From: an uncultured Flavobacteriaceae bacterium | GTDB taxonomy: Bacteria > Bacteroidota > Bacteroidia > Flavobacteriales > Flavobacteriaceae | NCBI GenBank assembly: GCA_947500385.1 | Contig: CANMSA010000021.1 | Coordinates: 17,889-81,888 of the forward strand | Length of the DNA stretch: 64,000 bases | Direction of reading: 5' to 3' | Shown: positions 43,901 through 53,800 of the stretch, in pieces | Numbering within the stretch: position 1 is the stretch's first letter | Layout: each line of letters begins with the position of its first letter | The notes under the pieces: model-generated | What the model saw: the letters and a program-made list of their open reading frames with translations, nothing else | The model's database searches: none | What the model was told of the DNA's origin: nothing | Position numbers and translations under genes: made by a program

Positions 43901-45489
43901 CTGCCATTGCAAAAACCAGGAACTCTACCCCCTATGTAGGGTTGATCTCCCCTCCGCCACATCACGACATCTATTCCATTGAAGATTTGTCACAATTGAT
44001 TTTTGATCTTAAATCTGCCAACAGGGAAGCCCGTGTAAACGTAAAACTGGTTTCCGAGGTTGGGGTAGGTACGGTAGCAGCCGGAGTTTCAAAAGCCAAA
44101 GCAGATGTAATCCTCATCTCCGGTTTTGACGGCGGTACGGGCGCGTCTCCCTTGACTTCCTTAAAGCATGCCGGACTTCCTTGGGAACTGGGTATTGCGG
44201 AAGCGCAGCAAACCCTGGTCATGAACGATTTGCGAAACCGGATCGTATTGGAATGCGATGGGCAATTAAAGACCGGACGTGATGTCGCCATTGCTTGTTT
44301 ACTTGGTGCCGAGGAATTTGGCTTTGCCACTGCCCCCTTGGTTGCTTCCGGTTGCATAATGATGCGGGTATGCCATTTAAACACATGTCCTGTGGGGATC
44401 GCAACGCAAAATCCTGAGTTGCGAAAAAAATTCGAAGGCAAGCCGGAACATGTCGTAAACTACATGTATTTCGTTGCCCAGGAATTGCGTGAAATTATGG
44501 CGCAGTTAGGGTTTAGAACCGTAGATGAAATGGTAGGGCAAGTGCAAAAGCTAGACCGCAACAAGGCCATAGACCACTATAAGTCTGCCGGTATCGACCT
44601 CACCCCCATTCTACATCAAGTAGACGTACCATCTGGCACCAAACTATACAATACCCAAAAACAAGAACACGATATACACAAGTCAATCGAGTTCGAAATC
44701 ATCGAAAAAGCGAACCCTTCCCTTTTTAGAAAGGAAAAACTATCCCTTGATTTCCCGATAGGAAATACCGATCGCGCCGTGGGTGCCATTATAAGCAATG
44801 AAATTTCGAAGGTATACGGGGCACAGGGACTCCCTATCAATACGCTACGAATCAATTTCACCGGGTCGGCGGGCCAGAGTTTTGGGGCCTTTGCAACACG
44901 GGGGCTTACGCTCACTGTAAACGGCAATACAAATGATTACCTAGGCAAAGGACTTTCTGGAGCGAAATTGGTTATCAAAGTACCGGACAAAAGCACGATC
45001 GTTCCCGAAGATAATGTGATTACGGGGAACGTTACCCTGTACGGCGCCACGGCTGGTAGAGCCTATATCAACGGAAAAGCGGGAGAGCGTTTCTGTGTAC
45101 GAAACTCGGGCGCCAAAACGGTGGTCGAAGGCATCGGAGACCATGGATGCGAATACATGACAGGAGGTGTCGCGGTCATTCTTGGAGAGGTCGGAAGAAA
45201 TTTTGGTGCGGGTATGAGCGGTGGAATTGCTTATGTCTATGACAGAAATAAGACCTTTAAAGCCAAATGCGGCACTGAAGGACTCAACCTGCTGGCCGTG
45301 GAGGAGGACCAAGACATTCAACAATTGAAAGAATTGATCGAAAGTCACTATAACTATACGATGAGCCCTTTGGCGCAGCGTATACTTGAGGACTGGGATA
45401 CTTGCTTGAAAGACTTCGTAAAAGTCTTCCCAGAAGAATACCGCCAGGCGTTGATTCGTTTAGAAAATGAAAAATTACAAACTACATAA
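40981..45489 (+). CDS. gltB: Glutamate synthase, large (alpha) subunit
   Basis: A 1502-aa enzyme that moves glutamine's amide to 2-oxoglutarate, giving two glutamates. ATG 40981 gives the expected N-terminus with the nucleophile in HDNCGAGFI (Cys18, exposed after removal of a short propeptide). The glutaminase domain spans ~1-430 (HQRFSTNTFPTWDLAQPFRY), then a central domain, the FMN/synthase domain (KSNSGEGGEDSQRF, SPPPHHDIYSIEDL, GGTGASPLTSLKHAGLPWEL) with the 3Fe-4S Cys cluster (CIMMRVCHLNTCPVGIATQ), and the C-terminal beta-helix (GAGMSGGIAYVYD). gltD follows 8 bp later. Confidence 0.96.
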   Translation: MTLKKQGLYLPEFEHDNCGAGFICSLKGKKSNDIIHKALEILDKLEHRGAVSADGKTGDGAGILIDIPHDFFQDECNFDLPEPGQYAVSNVFLPQKENQRDFCTAIFEENIKKQGLQLLGWRDVPVNRSIPGQIAMETEPFVKQLFIAKEHAAQDEFDFNLKMFIARKVTEHAIFASKLSESKFFYVPSLSTKIIIFKGLLMPKDISLYYKDLMDPRVVTRLSLVHQRFSTNTFPTWDLAQPFRYMCHNGEINTLRGNVSRMRSREELLQSDWFGDEIKNILPIILPGKSDSATMDMVVELLLMTGRSLPEVMMILVPEAWEKNTEMSEAKRAFYEYHSCMMEPWDGPASIPFTDGNYIGAVLDRNGLRPSRYSVTKDGYVIMSSETGVVDIAPENVELHGRLEPGKMFLVNMQEGRIVNDEEIKEDIAKRYPYKKWLDKNLVHLANIPYNDCPLFLGESSLEKRKSVFGYTIEDLNTIILPMSKTAKEPIGSMGSDTPIAVLSERPQLIYNYFKQLFAQVTNPPLDGIREELITDISLTLGSDQNVFDFSELHCRKLKIQNPVISKEDLDKIKNYDASPDYRVTSIPMLYEIESGYNGLEDALQHILEQAVKEIDLGTNIIILSDRNVNEKMAPIPALLACSFVNSGLQRLGKRSKLSVIIESAEPREVHHFALLFGFGASAINPYLVNEIIAEQIEEQAITEFTFDAAIKNYNKAIGKGILKVMNKIGISTLNSYRGSQLFECIGINTTVVSKYFPNTPTRIQGIGLYQIEKEIAKRHAKAFTKKTVAADLDLEMGGEYRWRRDGEKHMFNPLSIAKLQKAVRNNEPNTYKEFAEMVNKQSKSLMTIRGLFEFSNYDPIPIEEVEPWTEIVKRFKTGAMSYGSISKEAHENLAIAMNRIGGKSNSGEGGEDSQRFYKNATGDWRNSAIKQVASGRFGVTSDYLTNAQEIQIKMAQGAKPGEGGQLPGPKVNPAIAKTRNSTPYVGLISPPPHHDIYSIEDLSQLIFDLKSANREARVNVKLVSEVGVGTVAAGVSKAKADVILISGFDGGTGASPLTSLKHAGLPWELGIAEAQQTLVMNDLRNRIVLECDGQLKTGRDVAIACLLGAEEFGFATAPLVASGCIMMRVCHLNTCPVGIATQNPELRKKFEGKPEHVVNYMYFVAQELREIMAQLGFRTVDEMVGQVQKLDRNKAIDHYKSAGIDLTPILHQVDVPSGTKLYNTQKQEHDIHKSIEFEIIEKANPSLFRKEKLSLDFPIGNTDRAVGAIISNEISKVYGAQGLPINTLRINFTGSAGQSFGAFATRGLTLTVNGNTNDYLGKGLSGAKLVIKVPDKSTIVPEDNVITGNVTLYGATAGRAYINGKAGERFCVRNSGAKTVVEGIGDHGCEYMTGGVAVILGEVGRNFGAGMSGGIAYVYDRNKTFKAKCGTEGLNLLAVEEDQDIQQLKELIESHYNYTMSPLAQRILEDWDTCLKDFVKVFPEEYRQALIRLENEKLQTT

Positions 45490-45497
45490 ATCGAGAA

Positions 45498-46964
45498 ATG
45501 GGAAAGACAACTGGATTTTTGGAATTCGATAGAAAAATAGAGGCGTATACCCCTGTTGAAGAGCGCTTAAAACACTACAAAGAATTTACGGTTCCATTAG
45601 AGAGGAAAGAGTTAAAAGACCAAGGCGCAAGATGTATGGATTGTGGCATCCCCTTTTGTCATAGTGGATGCCCCTTGGGCAATCTGATTCCCGATTTCAA
45701 TGATGCCGTGTACCGGGGCAAATGGGAGAAGGCGGCGGCAATTTTGCATTCTACCAATAATTTTCCGGAGTTTACGGGACGTTTGTGCCCGGCACCTTGC
45801 GAAGAGGCCTGTGTCTTGGGTATCAATGAAGACCCCGTCTCTATTGAAAATATTGAAAAGAACATTGTGGAAACGGCCTTCAAGGAAGGGTGGGTACAAG
45901 CGACGCCGCCTGAAAAACGAACCGATAAAAAAATTGCGGTCATTGGTTCCGGACCGGCCGGTCTGGCAGCTGCACAACAACTAAATCGTGCGGGACATTC
46001 GGTCACGGTTTTTGAAAGGGATGAAAAACCGGGTGGATTGTTGCGCTACGGCATTCCTGATTTTAAAATGGAAAAACAGGTAATTGATCGGCGACTACAG
46101 ATCTTGGAAGAAGAAGGCATCACGTTTAAATGTGGTGTGCACGTAGGAGTCGATATCAAAGCGGATGCGCTCAAGGCAGACTTTGATGCCGTGATCCTTT
46201 GCGGTGGCGCCACTGTTCGAAGAAACCTTCCGATAGAAGGTGCAAATCTAAAGGGCGTGGTACAGGCAATGGATTTTCTTCCTCAAAACAACCGCCGTGT
46301 AGATGGTATCCAAGATTTTGAAAACGAACTCTTGGCCACAGATAAGGACGTGATCGTAATTGGAGGAGGAGATACAGGCTCGGACTGCATCGGCACGTCC
46401 TTTCGCCATGGTGCGAAATCGGTATCGAATTTTGAAATTATGCCGATGGGAACCACTGAACGGCCCGAAGGACAGCCCTGGCCTTTTTGGCCCATGCGCC
46501 TACGAACCAGCTCTTCTCATAAAGAAGGAGCGGAGCGCTTTTTTAGTATTTCCACCAAAAAGTTTCTTGGGGACAAGGACGGAAATTTAACCGGATTGGT
46601 AACCGCAGAGGTTGCATGGGTACCACAAGAAGGAAAACGCCCGCTGCTTAAAGAGGTGGAGGGAACCGAAAAAGAATGGAAATGTGATTTGGCCCTTCTA
46701 GCACTTGGCTTCACTGGCTCAGAAATGACCTTGGCTGATCAGTTTGGCTTGGAGATCGACCAAAGAACCAATATCAAGGCTTCTGAAAAAGACTATAAAA
46801 CGAACGTACCAGGTGTGTTTGTAGCCGGCGACCAACGAAGAGGGCAATCATTGATTGTTTGGGCCATTTCAGAGGGCCGACAAGCAGCGCATCATGTAGA
46901 CTCCTATTTGATGGGAGCATCCGTATTGCCCCTGAAGGGAGAAGGCGATTTGCCCAGGGTGTAA
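45498..46964 (+). CDS. gltD: Glutamate synthase, small (beta) subunit
   Basis: A 488-aa NADPH-dependent partner of gltB that feeds electrons to the large subunit. N-terminal 4Fe-4S Cys motifs (GARCMDCGIPFCHSGCPLGN and RLCPAPCEEACVLGI), FAD Rossmann fold IAVIGSGPAGLAAAQQL (about 150-166), NADPH fold VIVIGGGDTGSDCIGT (about 285-300), and the C-terminal GVFVAGDQRRGQSLIVWAIS. It ends at a hairpin terminator (46991-47021). Confidence 0.96.
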   Translation: MGKTTGFLEFDRKIEAYTPVEERLKHYKEFTVPLERKELKDQGARCMDCGIPFCHSGCPLGNLIPDFNDAVYRGKWEKAAAILHSTNNFPEFTGRLCPAPCEEACVLGINEDPVSIENIEKNIVETAFKEGWVQATPPEKRTDKKIAVIGSGPAGLAAAQQLNRAGHSVTVFERDEKPGGLLRYGIPDFKMEKQVIDRRLQILEEEGITFKCGVHVGVDIKADALKADFDAVILCGGATVRRNLPIEGANLKGVVQAMDFLPQNNRRVDGIQDFENELLATDKDVIVIGGGDTGSDCIGTSFRHGAKSVSNFEIMPMGTTERPEGQPWPFWPMRLRTSSSHKEGAERFFSISTKKFLGDKDGNLTGLVTAEVAWVPQEGKRPLLKEVEGTEKEWKCDLALLALGFTGSEMTLADQFGLEIDQRTNIKASEKDYKTNVPGVFVAGDQRRGQSLIVWAISEGRQAAHHVDSYLMGASVLPLKGEGDLPRV

Positions 46965-46990
46965 AAATTCTCCAATTTGAATTAGTCAGG

Positions 46991-47021
46991 AAAGCCGCCC
47001 TTTTTTCAGGGGCGGTTTTTT
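46991..47021 (+). terminator. Terminator of gltBD
   Basis: AAGCCGCCC, a TTTTTTCA loop and GGGGCGG followed by TTTTTTG. It belongs to a group of near-identical hairpins also found at 47051-47080 (inverted copy) and 49014-49045 (direct copy). Confidence 0.85.
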
Positions 47022-47050
47022 GATTTGATTCTCACAAGATTACTCAAGCA

Positions 47051-47080
47051 AGAAGCCGCCCCTGAAAAAAGGACGGCTTT
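47051..47080 (-). terminator. Terminator of the fascin-like lipoprotein gene
   Basis: On the minus strand the arms AAGCCGTCC and GGGGCGGCTT enclose TTTTTTCA, followed by CTTGC. It is an inverted copy of the gltBD terminator about 60 bp away, so the two face each other between convergent genes. Confidence 0.75.
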
Positions 47081-47141
47081 ACTGTAACCTATCTAAACGC
47101 TAGCTAATGATTAAACACTAACAAGATTAAAGGAGTGTACT

Positions 47142-48770
47142 TTACCAAGATAAGATTTGAAATCTTTCCCAATTACCAACTACTGTCCTATTTGCTATTA
47201 ATCGACCACTCGCTTCGGCGGATACATATTTACCGGTTGAAAAAGACTTCAGGTAGTACCTTCCGTTACCAACAGATTTAATATAAAATTTACAGTCGGG
47301 GTTATAACGACTTCCATTCGCTTTGATTAGGCCGCCAGCGCCTCGATCTACGTCTAAATACCTGCCATTGTTTGCCAAAATACTATACGTATCATCTTCA
47401 ATATTGTATATCAAATTAAACTTTTCCCAGTCAAGACCTTGTGTTCTATTGGCGGTTGCAAAGAATGCCCCGTTTTCAGAACATATGAATTTACTGTAGT
47501 AACCTTTAAAAAGTATGTTTCGCAACCCCGTGCCTAAGCCTCGGGTAGAGCCTCCATAATCATAATTTGGGTTTCTAAACCACTGTCCCAACAAATTCTC
47601 GCCTGTATTAAACTCAGAAAAAGCATTGTACTTAATTTGATCTACAAAAAGGTTGACCTTGCCTTCGACACCTGCCCTGAATTCTGTGTATTGGTGTGCT
47701 TTTATATAATAGTCTGCAGTAAAATCTAAATCATAACGGTAAACGGTTGCCATTGAAGTAAAAATGCTAAAAACTTCCGAACCCCATAGTCTAGAACTAA
47801 ATTTCAATCGCGGGATTCTTGCCTTTATTCTTCCAGATACGGCATTTTCATACTGCGGTGTCAAAACATCCAACCGAAGATCGTTATATCTTGACCATTT
47901 TCCATTTAACGGATTTGCCCCAGTTTGTTCATAGGTAAACCCGAATCCCCCGTGTAGATCTACTCCCGCAGATAACTGGGCATTCACAAAACTAGAAACA
48001 GTAAGTTCCGGTGTAATGTAATTAACGAATCGCACCCATACAGGACCTACCCAGAAATTAAAGTCCAAAGGAAGGCGCGTTTCAGGTAATTTGATTTCCG
48101 CCTTTGCTCCAAATTTTACATTTAAATCAGGGTTGCTTGGATCCTTACGAAAATTTAAACCTAATTTGGTTTTAAGATAATTATCTCCAGGACCAGGCGC
48201 GTTCGTGTTATATTCAAATCCAAATATTAGGTCAGCTTTAACATCCAACCGGACCTCTAGTCCATTTATATTTCTGTTTAACCTAAAAGTCATTGGAACT
48301 GACAAATCTGGCCTTTTAGCAACTCCATTGGAATCGTTCAAATTGTAGTTGAAGTTTGCCACTTTAAAGAGTTGATCAAACCCAACATCATTTGAAAACA
48401 TAAAGGTCACCTCCCCATCTTTTCTTTTGACTTCAACTACCCTAACATTGTACCCATTTGGAGCCAAAGTGGAAGGTGCGGAATTTAATATGTCACCGAC
48501 CATTATATCCTTTAACAATGAATCTTCGGCAAAGGTTATGGATTCTTTGGATATTGCACGTAGTAATGCATTCTCATCTTCTCCAAACACCTTCACATTA
48601 GGTTGTAAAACCATTTCTCCGTCCGCCTTCGGAATATCAATGTCTAACATTTTGTTGCTTTGCTTCTCTACCTTTTCTATGGCATCTACTTCCACCTCCT
48701 GTGATTCTTTATCACAAGACATAAAAATGGCTAACATTATTGCCATACCGAACTTTATATACCTCTTCAT
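47142..48770 (-). CDS. Lipoprotein with C-terminal fascin-like beta-trefoil
   Basis: A 542-aa protein with signal peptide and lipobox AIFMSCDKE. Residues ~90-400 form a beta-rich barrel-like region with many aromatic strands (GDNYLKTKLGLNFRK, FNFWVGPVWVRFVNYITPEL). The C-terminal ~125 residues repeat a short pattern (GYYSKFICSENGAFFATAN, NNGRYLDVDRGAGGLIKAN, STGKYVSAEASGRLIANRT) typical of fascin/beta-trefoil repeats that bind actin or sugars. Binding of surface polysaccharide or host glycans is inferred. It lies between copies of one terminator hairpin and has no strand partner nearby. Confidence 0.65.
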   Translation of the reverse strand: MKRYIKFGMAIMLAIFMSCDKESQEVEVDAIEKVEKQSNKMLDIDIPKADGEMVLQPNVKVFGEDENALLRAISKESITFAEDSLLKDIMVGDILNSAPSTLAPNGYNVRVVEVKRKDGEVTFMFSNDVGFDQLFKVANFNYNLNDSNGVAKRPDLSVPMTFRLNRNINGLEVRLDVKADLIFGFEYNTNAPGPGDNYLKTKLGLNFRKDPSNPDLNVKFGAKAEIKLPETRLPLDFNFWVGPVWVRFVNYITPELTVSSFVNAQLSAGVDLHGGFGFTYEQTGANPLNGKWSRYNDLRLDVLTPQYENAVSGRIKARIPRLKFSSRLWGSEVFSIFTSMATVYRYDLDFTADYYIKAHQYTEFRAGVEGKVNLFVDQIKYNAFSEFNTGENLLGQWFRNPNYDYGGSTRGLGTGLRNILFKGYYSKFICSENGAFFATANRTQGLDWEKFNLIYNIEDDTYSILANNGRYLDVDRGAGGLIKANGSRYNPDCKFYIKSVGNGRYYLKSFSTGKYVSAEASGRLIANRTVVGNWERFQILSW

Positions 48771-49103
48771 CTTTATTATTTTTTAGGGGTTTGTATTTTT
48801 TTCTCAGTATGTATTCGATTATGGACGTCTTCATAAAAGAATTGAACATCTGAGAAACCAAACTACCCTTAATCTCATAAACCGATGTAAACCACTGTAC
48901 ACCTTTACAAATTGAAGGTAAGTTCCTACACGAATTTACTATGCAAGGAAATGCGGTAGTGTTGCGAAGAGGTATTAGTCAACTTAAAAAGTTGTTTTTA
49001 GCCAATAATCAGGAAAGCCGCCCTTTTGTTCAGGGGCGGCTTTTTAAGGATAAAAAGGACGCAAGCGAATTTGGATGCTTCCATCAGGCACTATAACACC
49101 CTA
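48771..49103. other. Intergenic region with a hairpin copy
   Basis: About 330 bp between two minus-strand genes. It contains the promoter region of the fascin-like gene and one repeated terminator hairpin at 49014-49045; nothing else is recognised. Confidence 0.5.
49014..49045. terminator. Terminator hairpin, copy 3
   Basis: AAAGCCGCCC, a TTTTGTTCA loop and GGGGCGGC with TTTTT. It is a direct copy of the gltBD terminator hairpin including the preceding ATCAGG, and it follows the minus-strand one-module LRR gene, where it probably ends that transcript. Confidence 0.7.
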
Positions 49104-49838
49104 CTACCTGCAACTTTCATCAAAAATGGTTCCTTCGTCCATCCGCGTCCAAAATTTGGTACTGTATGCACTGTCATCTACTTTTATACACGCTAGCTCA
49201 TTGTTTGAGGCATTGAAATAGGTAATAGCCGTATTGTTCCTATTGGCTAGATTTAAACTGGTTAGTTCGTTATTACTACAATTGATATGGACCAAAGCAG
49301 CATTTTTATGCACATTCAACGTTCTTAATTTGTTCTGGGCAAGGTCTAAGAATTCCAACGAGGGGTTTTTAGTTACGTCAATACCAGTTATTTTATTACG
49401 ACCAAAACTTAGCTGTTTTAAACGAGGGTTTTTACGCACATCCAATGCGGATAATCTGTTGATGTTGCAGCTTAAGGTTATTAGATCCGGGTTTTTGCTT
49501 ACATCCAAGTTTTTCAAAATGTTGGCATAACATCTTAAAATCCGTAATTTGCTGTTCTTAGAAATATTTAGCACCCTTAAGTTATTCTCTGAGCAATACA
49601 ATGCTTCCAACGCCACAAAATGCTCGATTCCCGTTAAATCGGAAATGTTCTTATCGGCAACATTGAGACTTGTTATGGTATTAATATTCGACCTCGCTAC
49701 ATAACCGTCTACAATACCCGAATCAAGGCCTAAATCAATCAAGGCTTGTTCAAAATTTTCATCCGGTATGTGCACTTTGGTCTGTGCGAAGGTTTGAAAC
49801 GAGCTAAGTAGCATTACTAAGAGTAATCCCTTTTTCAT
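49104..49838 (-). CDS. Secreted one-module leucine-rich repeat protein
   Basis: A 244-aa protein with a signal peptide (about 1-19). The mature protein opens with HIPDENFEQALIDLGLDSGI and carries short LRR-like repeats (NNLRVLNISKNSKLRILRCY, INRLSALDVRKNPRLKQLSF), closing with a LACIKVDD and FDESC cysteine pair. This is exactly one copy of the module that occurs six times in the 1736-aa protein upstream. It has no T9SS sorting domain. It follows the PorP/SprF gene by 44 bp and probably belongs to the same operon. Confidence 0.85.
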   Translation of the reverse strand: MKKGLLLVMLLSSFQTFAQTKVHIPDENFEQALIDLGLDSGIVDGYVARSNINTITSLNVADKNISDLTGIEHFVALEALYCSENNLRVLNISKNSKLRILRCYANILKNLDVSKNPDLITLSCNINRLSALDVRKNPRLKQLSFGRNKITGIDVTKNPSLEFLDLAQNKLRTLNVHKNAALVHINCSNNELTSLNLANRNNTAITYFNASNNELACIKVDDSAYSTKFWTRMDEGTIFDESCR

Positions 49839-49882
49839 AATAGTTTCATTTTACGTTTTGGTTATTTTTTTTTCTTGCTTAT

Positions 49883-50767
49883 CTACATCGAAAACTTCAA
49901 TACAATTTCATGGGAAGAACCACCGTACCGTTGAAGTCCGTTAGCCGCATTTTCAAAGGCGTAGCCCACTCTGAATGAACTTTTGAACAGACCCACGGTA
50001 GCAAAACCAGTATAGCTTTCCCCAATTCTATAGTTTGCACCAAATTCCAAAAAGTCCGCATACCATACTGCAGCGGTTACATCCCAAGAAATGGGTGCTC
50101 CTGGCACTATTTTTAGCAAGGTAGAGGGTTTGATCTTCCAGTAGCGGGTGTTTAAAACAATATCATACCCACCACCAACAAAAACATGTATTTTATCTCC
50201 CGCAGAAACCGGTTGCACCCCCTCTTTTTCATAGCGTGTATTTTTTAAAAAACCGGGAGCAGACAGGGTAATGTAGTACTTCTCGGCCTTTAGGTATAGG
50301 CCCACTCCGAAATTCGGATTAAAGGTATTGCTGTTCTCGGTAAACAAGGGATCGTCTATGATACCCAAGTCGGACAGGTCTACCTTAAGAAAAGACCCAC
50401 CAGCCTTTAGCCCAGCAAAAAGGGCCACTTTTCTGGAGAGGTTTAAACGATACGAAAAATCGGCATACACATGGGTCTCGGATAACACAGAGACTTTATC
50501 GGAAACTACATTAAAACCCAATCCCACGTTTTTGCCCATTGCTTTGTTTGCATTGAAGTTAAAAGTTTGGGGTGCCCCTTCGATCCCAACCCATTGGCTG
50601 CGAGCCCCCAACAAAACCTCCGTATTGTTGTTTGCCCCGGCATAGGCAGGGTTTAATAGATTCATATTGTATTTATACAAACTGAAGTGAGGGTCTTGTT
50701 GGGCATTGCCCAAAACCACTAACAATAAAAATGGCAGAAGTAAAACAATAGGACCCCTATATTTCAT
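49883..50767 (-). CDS. PorP/SprF family type IX secretion membrane protein
   Basis: A 294-aa protein with signal peptide (to about residue 21) and the family opening QDPHFSLYKYNMNLLNPAYA, followed by NNNTEVLLGARSQWVGIEGA and a predicted outer-membrane barrel ending SSHEIVLKFSM. SprF-type proteins are needed for export or attachment of T9SS substrates with a type B C-terminal signal, and their genes usually follow that of the substrate. Here it follows the 1736-aa type B protein after 58 bp, so the two are a cognate pair. Confidence 0.92.
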   Translation of the reverse strand: MKYRGPIVLLLPFLLLVVLGNAQQDPHFSLYKYNMNLLNPAYAGANNNTEVLLGARSQWVGIEGAPQTFNFNANKAMGKNVGLGFNVVSDKVSVLSETHVYADFSYRLNLSRKVALFAGLKAGGSFLKVDLSDLGIIDDPLFTENSNTFNPNFGVGLYLKAEKYYITLSAPGFLKNTRYEKEGVQPVSAGDKIHVFVGGGYDIVLNTRYWKIKPSTLLKIVPGAPISWDVTAAVWYADFLEFGANYRIGESYTGFATVGLFKSSFRVGYAFENAANGLQRYGGSSHEIVLKFSM

Positions 50768-50825
50768 AGTGTTGTTATTGAGAAGGATCGTTTGGTACGC
50801 TCCTTCAGGTTAAAATTTCAGATTG

Positions 50826-53800
50826 CTAATAATTGATATATACCCAGCCTTGGAGCGCTTCTGTTTTGGAATCGTTGAATTCAATGATGTAGAGATACGG
50901 GCCCACAGGTAGCTTTCGAGCGCCAGAAGCTCTTGAGGTACCATCCCAATCATTCTGATAATCCCTAGCTTCAAACACCTTATTGCCCCAGCGATTGTAG
51001 ACCACTATTTCATGATCGGGAAAATTTTGTAGATTTTCGATTACCCACGAATCTGCTATGGCATCACCGTTTGGAGAAAATCCGTTCGCAACTTCCACAA
51101 GAGCATCGTTGTCTATTACATTCACTATTCGTACCACCTCAATGGCTTCATTTCCATTTTCATCGGTAGCGTTATAGTAAATGGTATAGCTCCCTACCGC
51201 ATCCATAAACTCGGAGGCATCGATTGTGACCGCAGAACCATCATCGGTGGTGGCGCCCAGTTCGGTATAACCGGCACCCAGTTCGATCGTTTGCGGGTTG
51301 GCCCCGTTCAAGGTGATGACCGGGGCGGTCGTATCGGTCGCTACTACATTCACCGTTCTGGTTACTTCCGTGGCGATATTGCCGCTGGCATCCGTGGCAT
51401 TGTAGTAGATCGTATAGGCACCTACAACGTCCATAAACTCCGACGTATCGATGGTGACCGCAGAACCATCATCGGTGGTGGCGCCCAGTTCGGTATAGCC
51501 GGTGCCCAGTTCGATCGTTTGCGGGTTGGCCCCGTTCAAGGTGATGACCGGGGCTGTTGTATCGGTCACTACTACATTGACCGTTCTTGTTACCTCGGTG
51601 GCGACATTCCCGCTAGTATCCGTAGCATTGTAGTAGATCGTGTAGGTACCGACAACGTCCATAAATTCGGAAGCATCGATTGTTACTGGCGTACCGTCGT
51701 CGGTGGTGGCACCTAGCTCGGTATAGCCGGCGCCCAGTTCGATCGTTTGCGGGTTGGCCCCGTTCAAGGTGATGACCGGGGCGGTCGTATCGGTCTCCAC
51801 TACATTCACCGTTCTGGTTACTTCCATAGCGACATTGCCGCTGCTATCCGTGGCATTGTAGTAGATCGTGTAGGTACCGACGATGTCCATAAATTCGGAA
51901 GCATCGATGGTGACCGCAGAACCATCATCGGTGGTGGCGCCCAGTTCGGTATAACCGGCGCCCAGTTCGATCGTTTGCGGGTTGGCCCCGTTCAAGGTGA
52001 TGACCGGGGCGGTCGTATCGGTCGCTACTACATTGACCGTTCTTGTTACCTCGGTGGCGACATTGCCGCTAGTATCCGTAGCATTGTAGTAGATCGTGTA
52101 GGTACCGACAACGTCCATAAATTCGGAAGCATCGATGGTGACCGCAGAACCATCATCGGTGGTGGCGCCCAGTTCGGTATAACCGGCACCCAGTTCGATC
52201 GTTTGCGGGTTGGCCCCGTTCAAGGTGATGACCGGGGCTGTTGTATCGTTACAATTTTCACTAAAACCTGTCTGACTATCGATAGCCGTCCAATTGGCTT
52301 GTGCATAGGTAACATTGTCAACCTCAATACAAATAAGGTTAGGATTGTTTATCGCGTCAAAACTGGTAAAATTACTATTGTTCCCATTGCGAACATTTAG
52401 GTTCGTTAGCTGATTGTCGGCACAATTCAACTGTGTTAAAATAGGATGTTGACTAAGATTTAAACTTGTAAGTTGGTTATCCTGAACATCTAAACTAAAA
52501 AGTGCTGTGTTTTGGACAATATCCAAGGCAGTGAGTTGGTTATCGTAGCAGTGGAAAACGCGTAAATCAACTAAAGCGCTTACATCTATGTCGGTTAAGT
52601 CATTCCCATGACAAAAAAGGGTGGTAAGCAACGTATTTTGACTTAGATCCAAACTGCTTATCTGGTTGTTATGACACCCTAGGTTTGTTAAGGCGGTATT
52701 TTGACTGGTATTAAGACTTAGGAGTGCATTGTTACTGCAACTTAATGAAGTTAAAGCCGTGTTTGAACTTATGTCCAAATCCGTTATTTGATTATTGCCG
52801 CACAGTAATTCATCTAAATCCAAAAAATCTTCGATTCCGGTTAAATCAATAATGTTTCTATTTCTAACATCCAGAAATACAACCGTATTGATGTTGGCTG
52901 TTGGCACAAAATCATCTAGCGGCCCAGAATCATACCCCAAATCAATCAGCGCTTGCTCAAAATTATCGTCGGGAACATAGGTTTGTGCTACCGGAGCGCT
53001 ACAGGCTTCGCCGAAACTGGTTTGTGGGTCGATATTGGTCCAATTTGTCTGTGAATAGACAGTATTATCTACCTCAATACAAGTTAGATTTGGATTGCTT
53101 ACTGCAGAAAAATAAAGGATACCTATATTATTGCCATTCTTAATATTTAGACTGTTCAAGTCGTTGTTATCCGCACTGAATTCACCTAATAGGGGTAACT
53201 GACTTAGGTCTAAAGCACTTAGCTGGTTTTGATAACATGCCAACGACACTAACTCCGTATTTTGACTAAGGTCTAAATTGGCAAGTTGATTATTATGTAT
53301 GTCTAAGGTGACCAACATTGTATTCTGACTAAGATTTATGGCCGTTAACACATTGTCGCTGGCGTACAAAGTCGTTAGTACGGTATTTTGACTAACTTCT
53401 AAAATGCTCAATGTATTACCACTGCAATTTAGAGTGGTCATCGCGGTGAAATCTGCTATTCCGGTAAGATCCGCAATGCTATTCGTAGAAATATCTAAAT
53501 CTATTACGGTTTCTATATTGGCTGTTGGTACAAAATCATTTAGAGGCCCCACATCATAGCCCAGATCAATAAGTGCTTGCTCAAAATTATCGTCGGGCAC
53601 ATAGGTTTGTGCTACCGGAGCGCTACAATCTTCGCTGAAACTGGTTTGTGGGTCGATATAGTTCCAATTGGCCGTACTATAGGCCACATCGTCTACTTGG
53701 ATACAAGTCAGGTTGGGATTGTCCTCGGCACCGAAACTGATGAAATTGCTATTGTTCCCATTTTGGACGTTCAAGCTTGTTAATTGGTTCCTGCCGCAAG

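Noticed and set aside
42952..44441. Long open frames on the minus strand inside gltB (150-184 aa)
   Set aside because: They are antisense shadows of a well-conserved gene with biased codon use; they have no signal, domain or start site.
46991..49045. Composite transposon flanked by the repeated hairpins
   Set aside because: The repeats are terminator-like and only ~35 bp; no transposase, target duplication or IS ends were seen.
51291..52400. Open frames on the plus strand opposite the DUF5011 repeats (141 and 217 aa)
   Set aside because: Arg/Gly/Asp-rich by-products of the repeated DNA on the other strand; they simply mirror the repeats.
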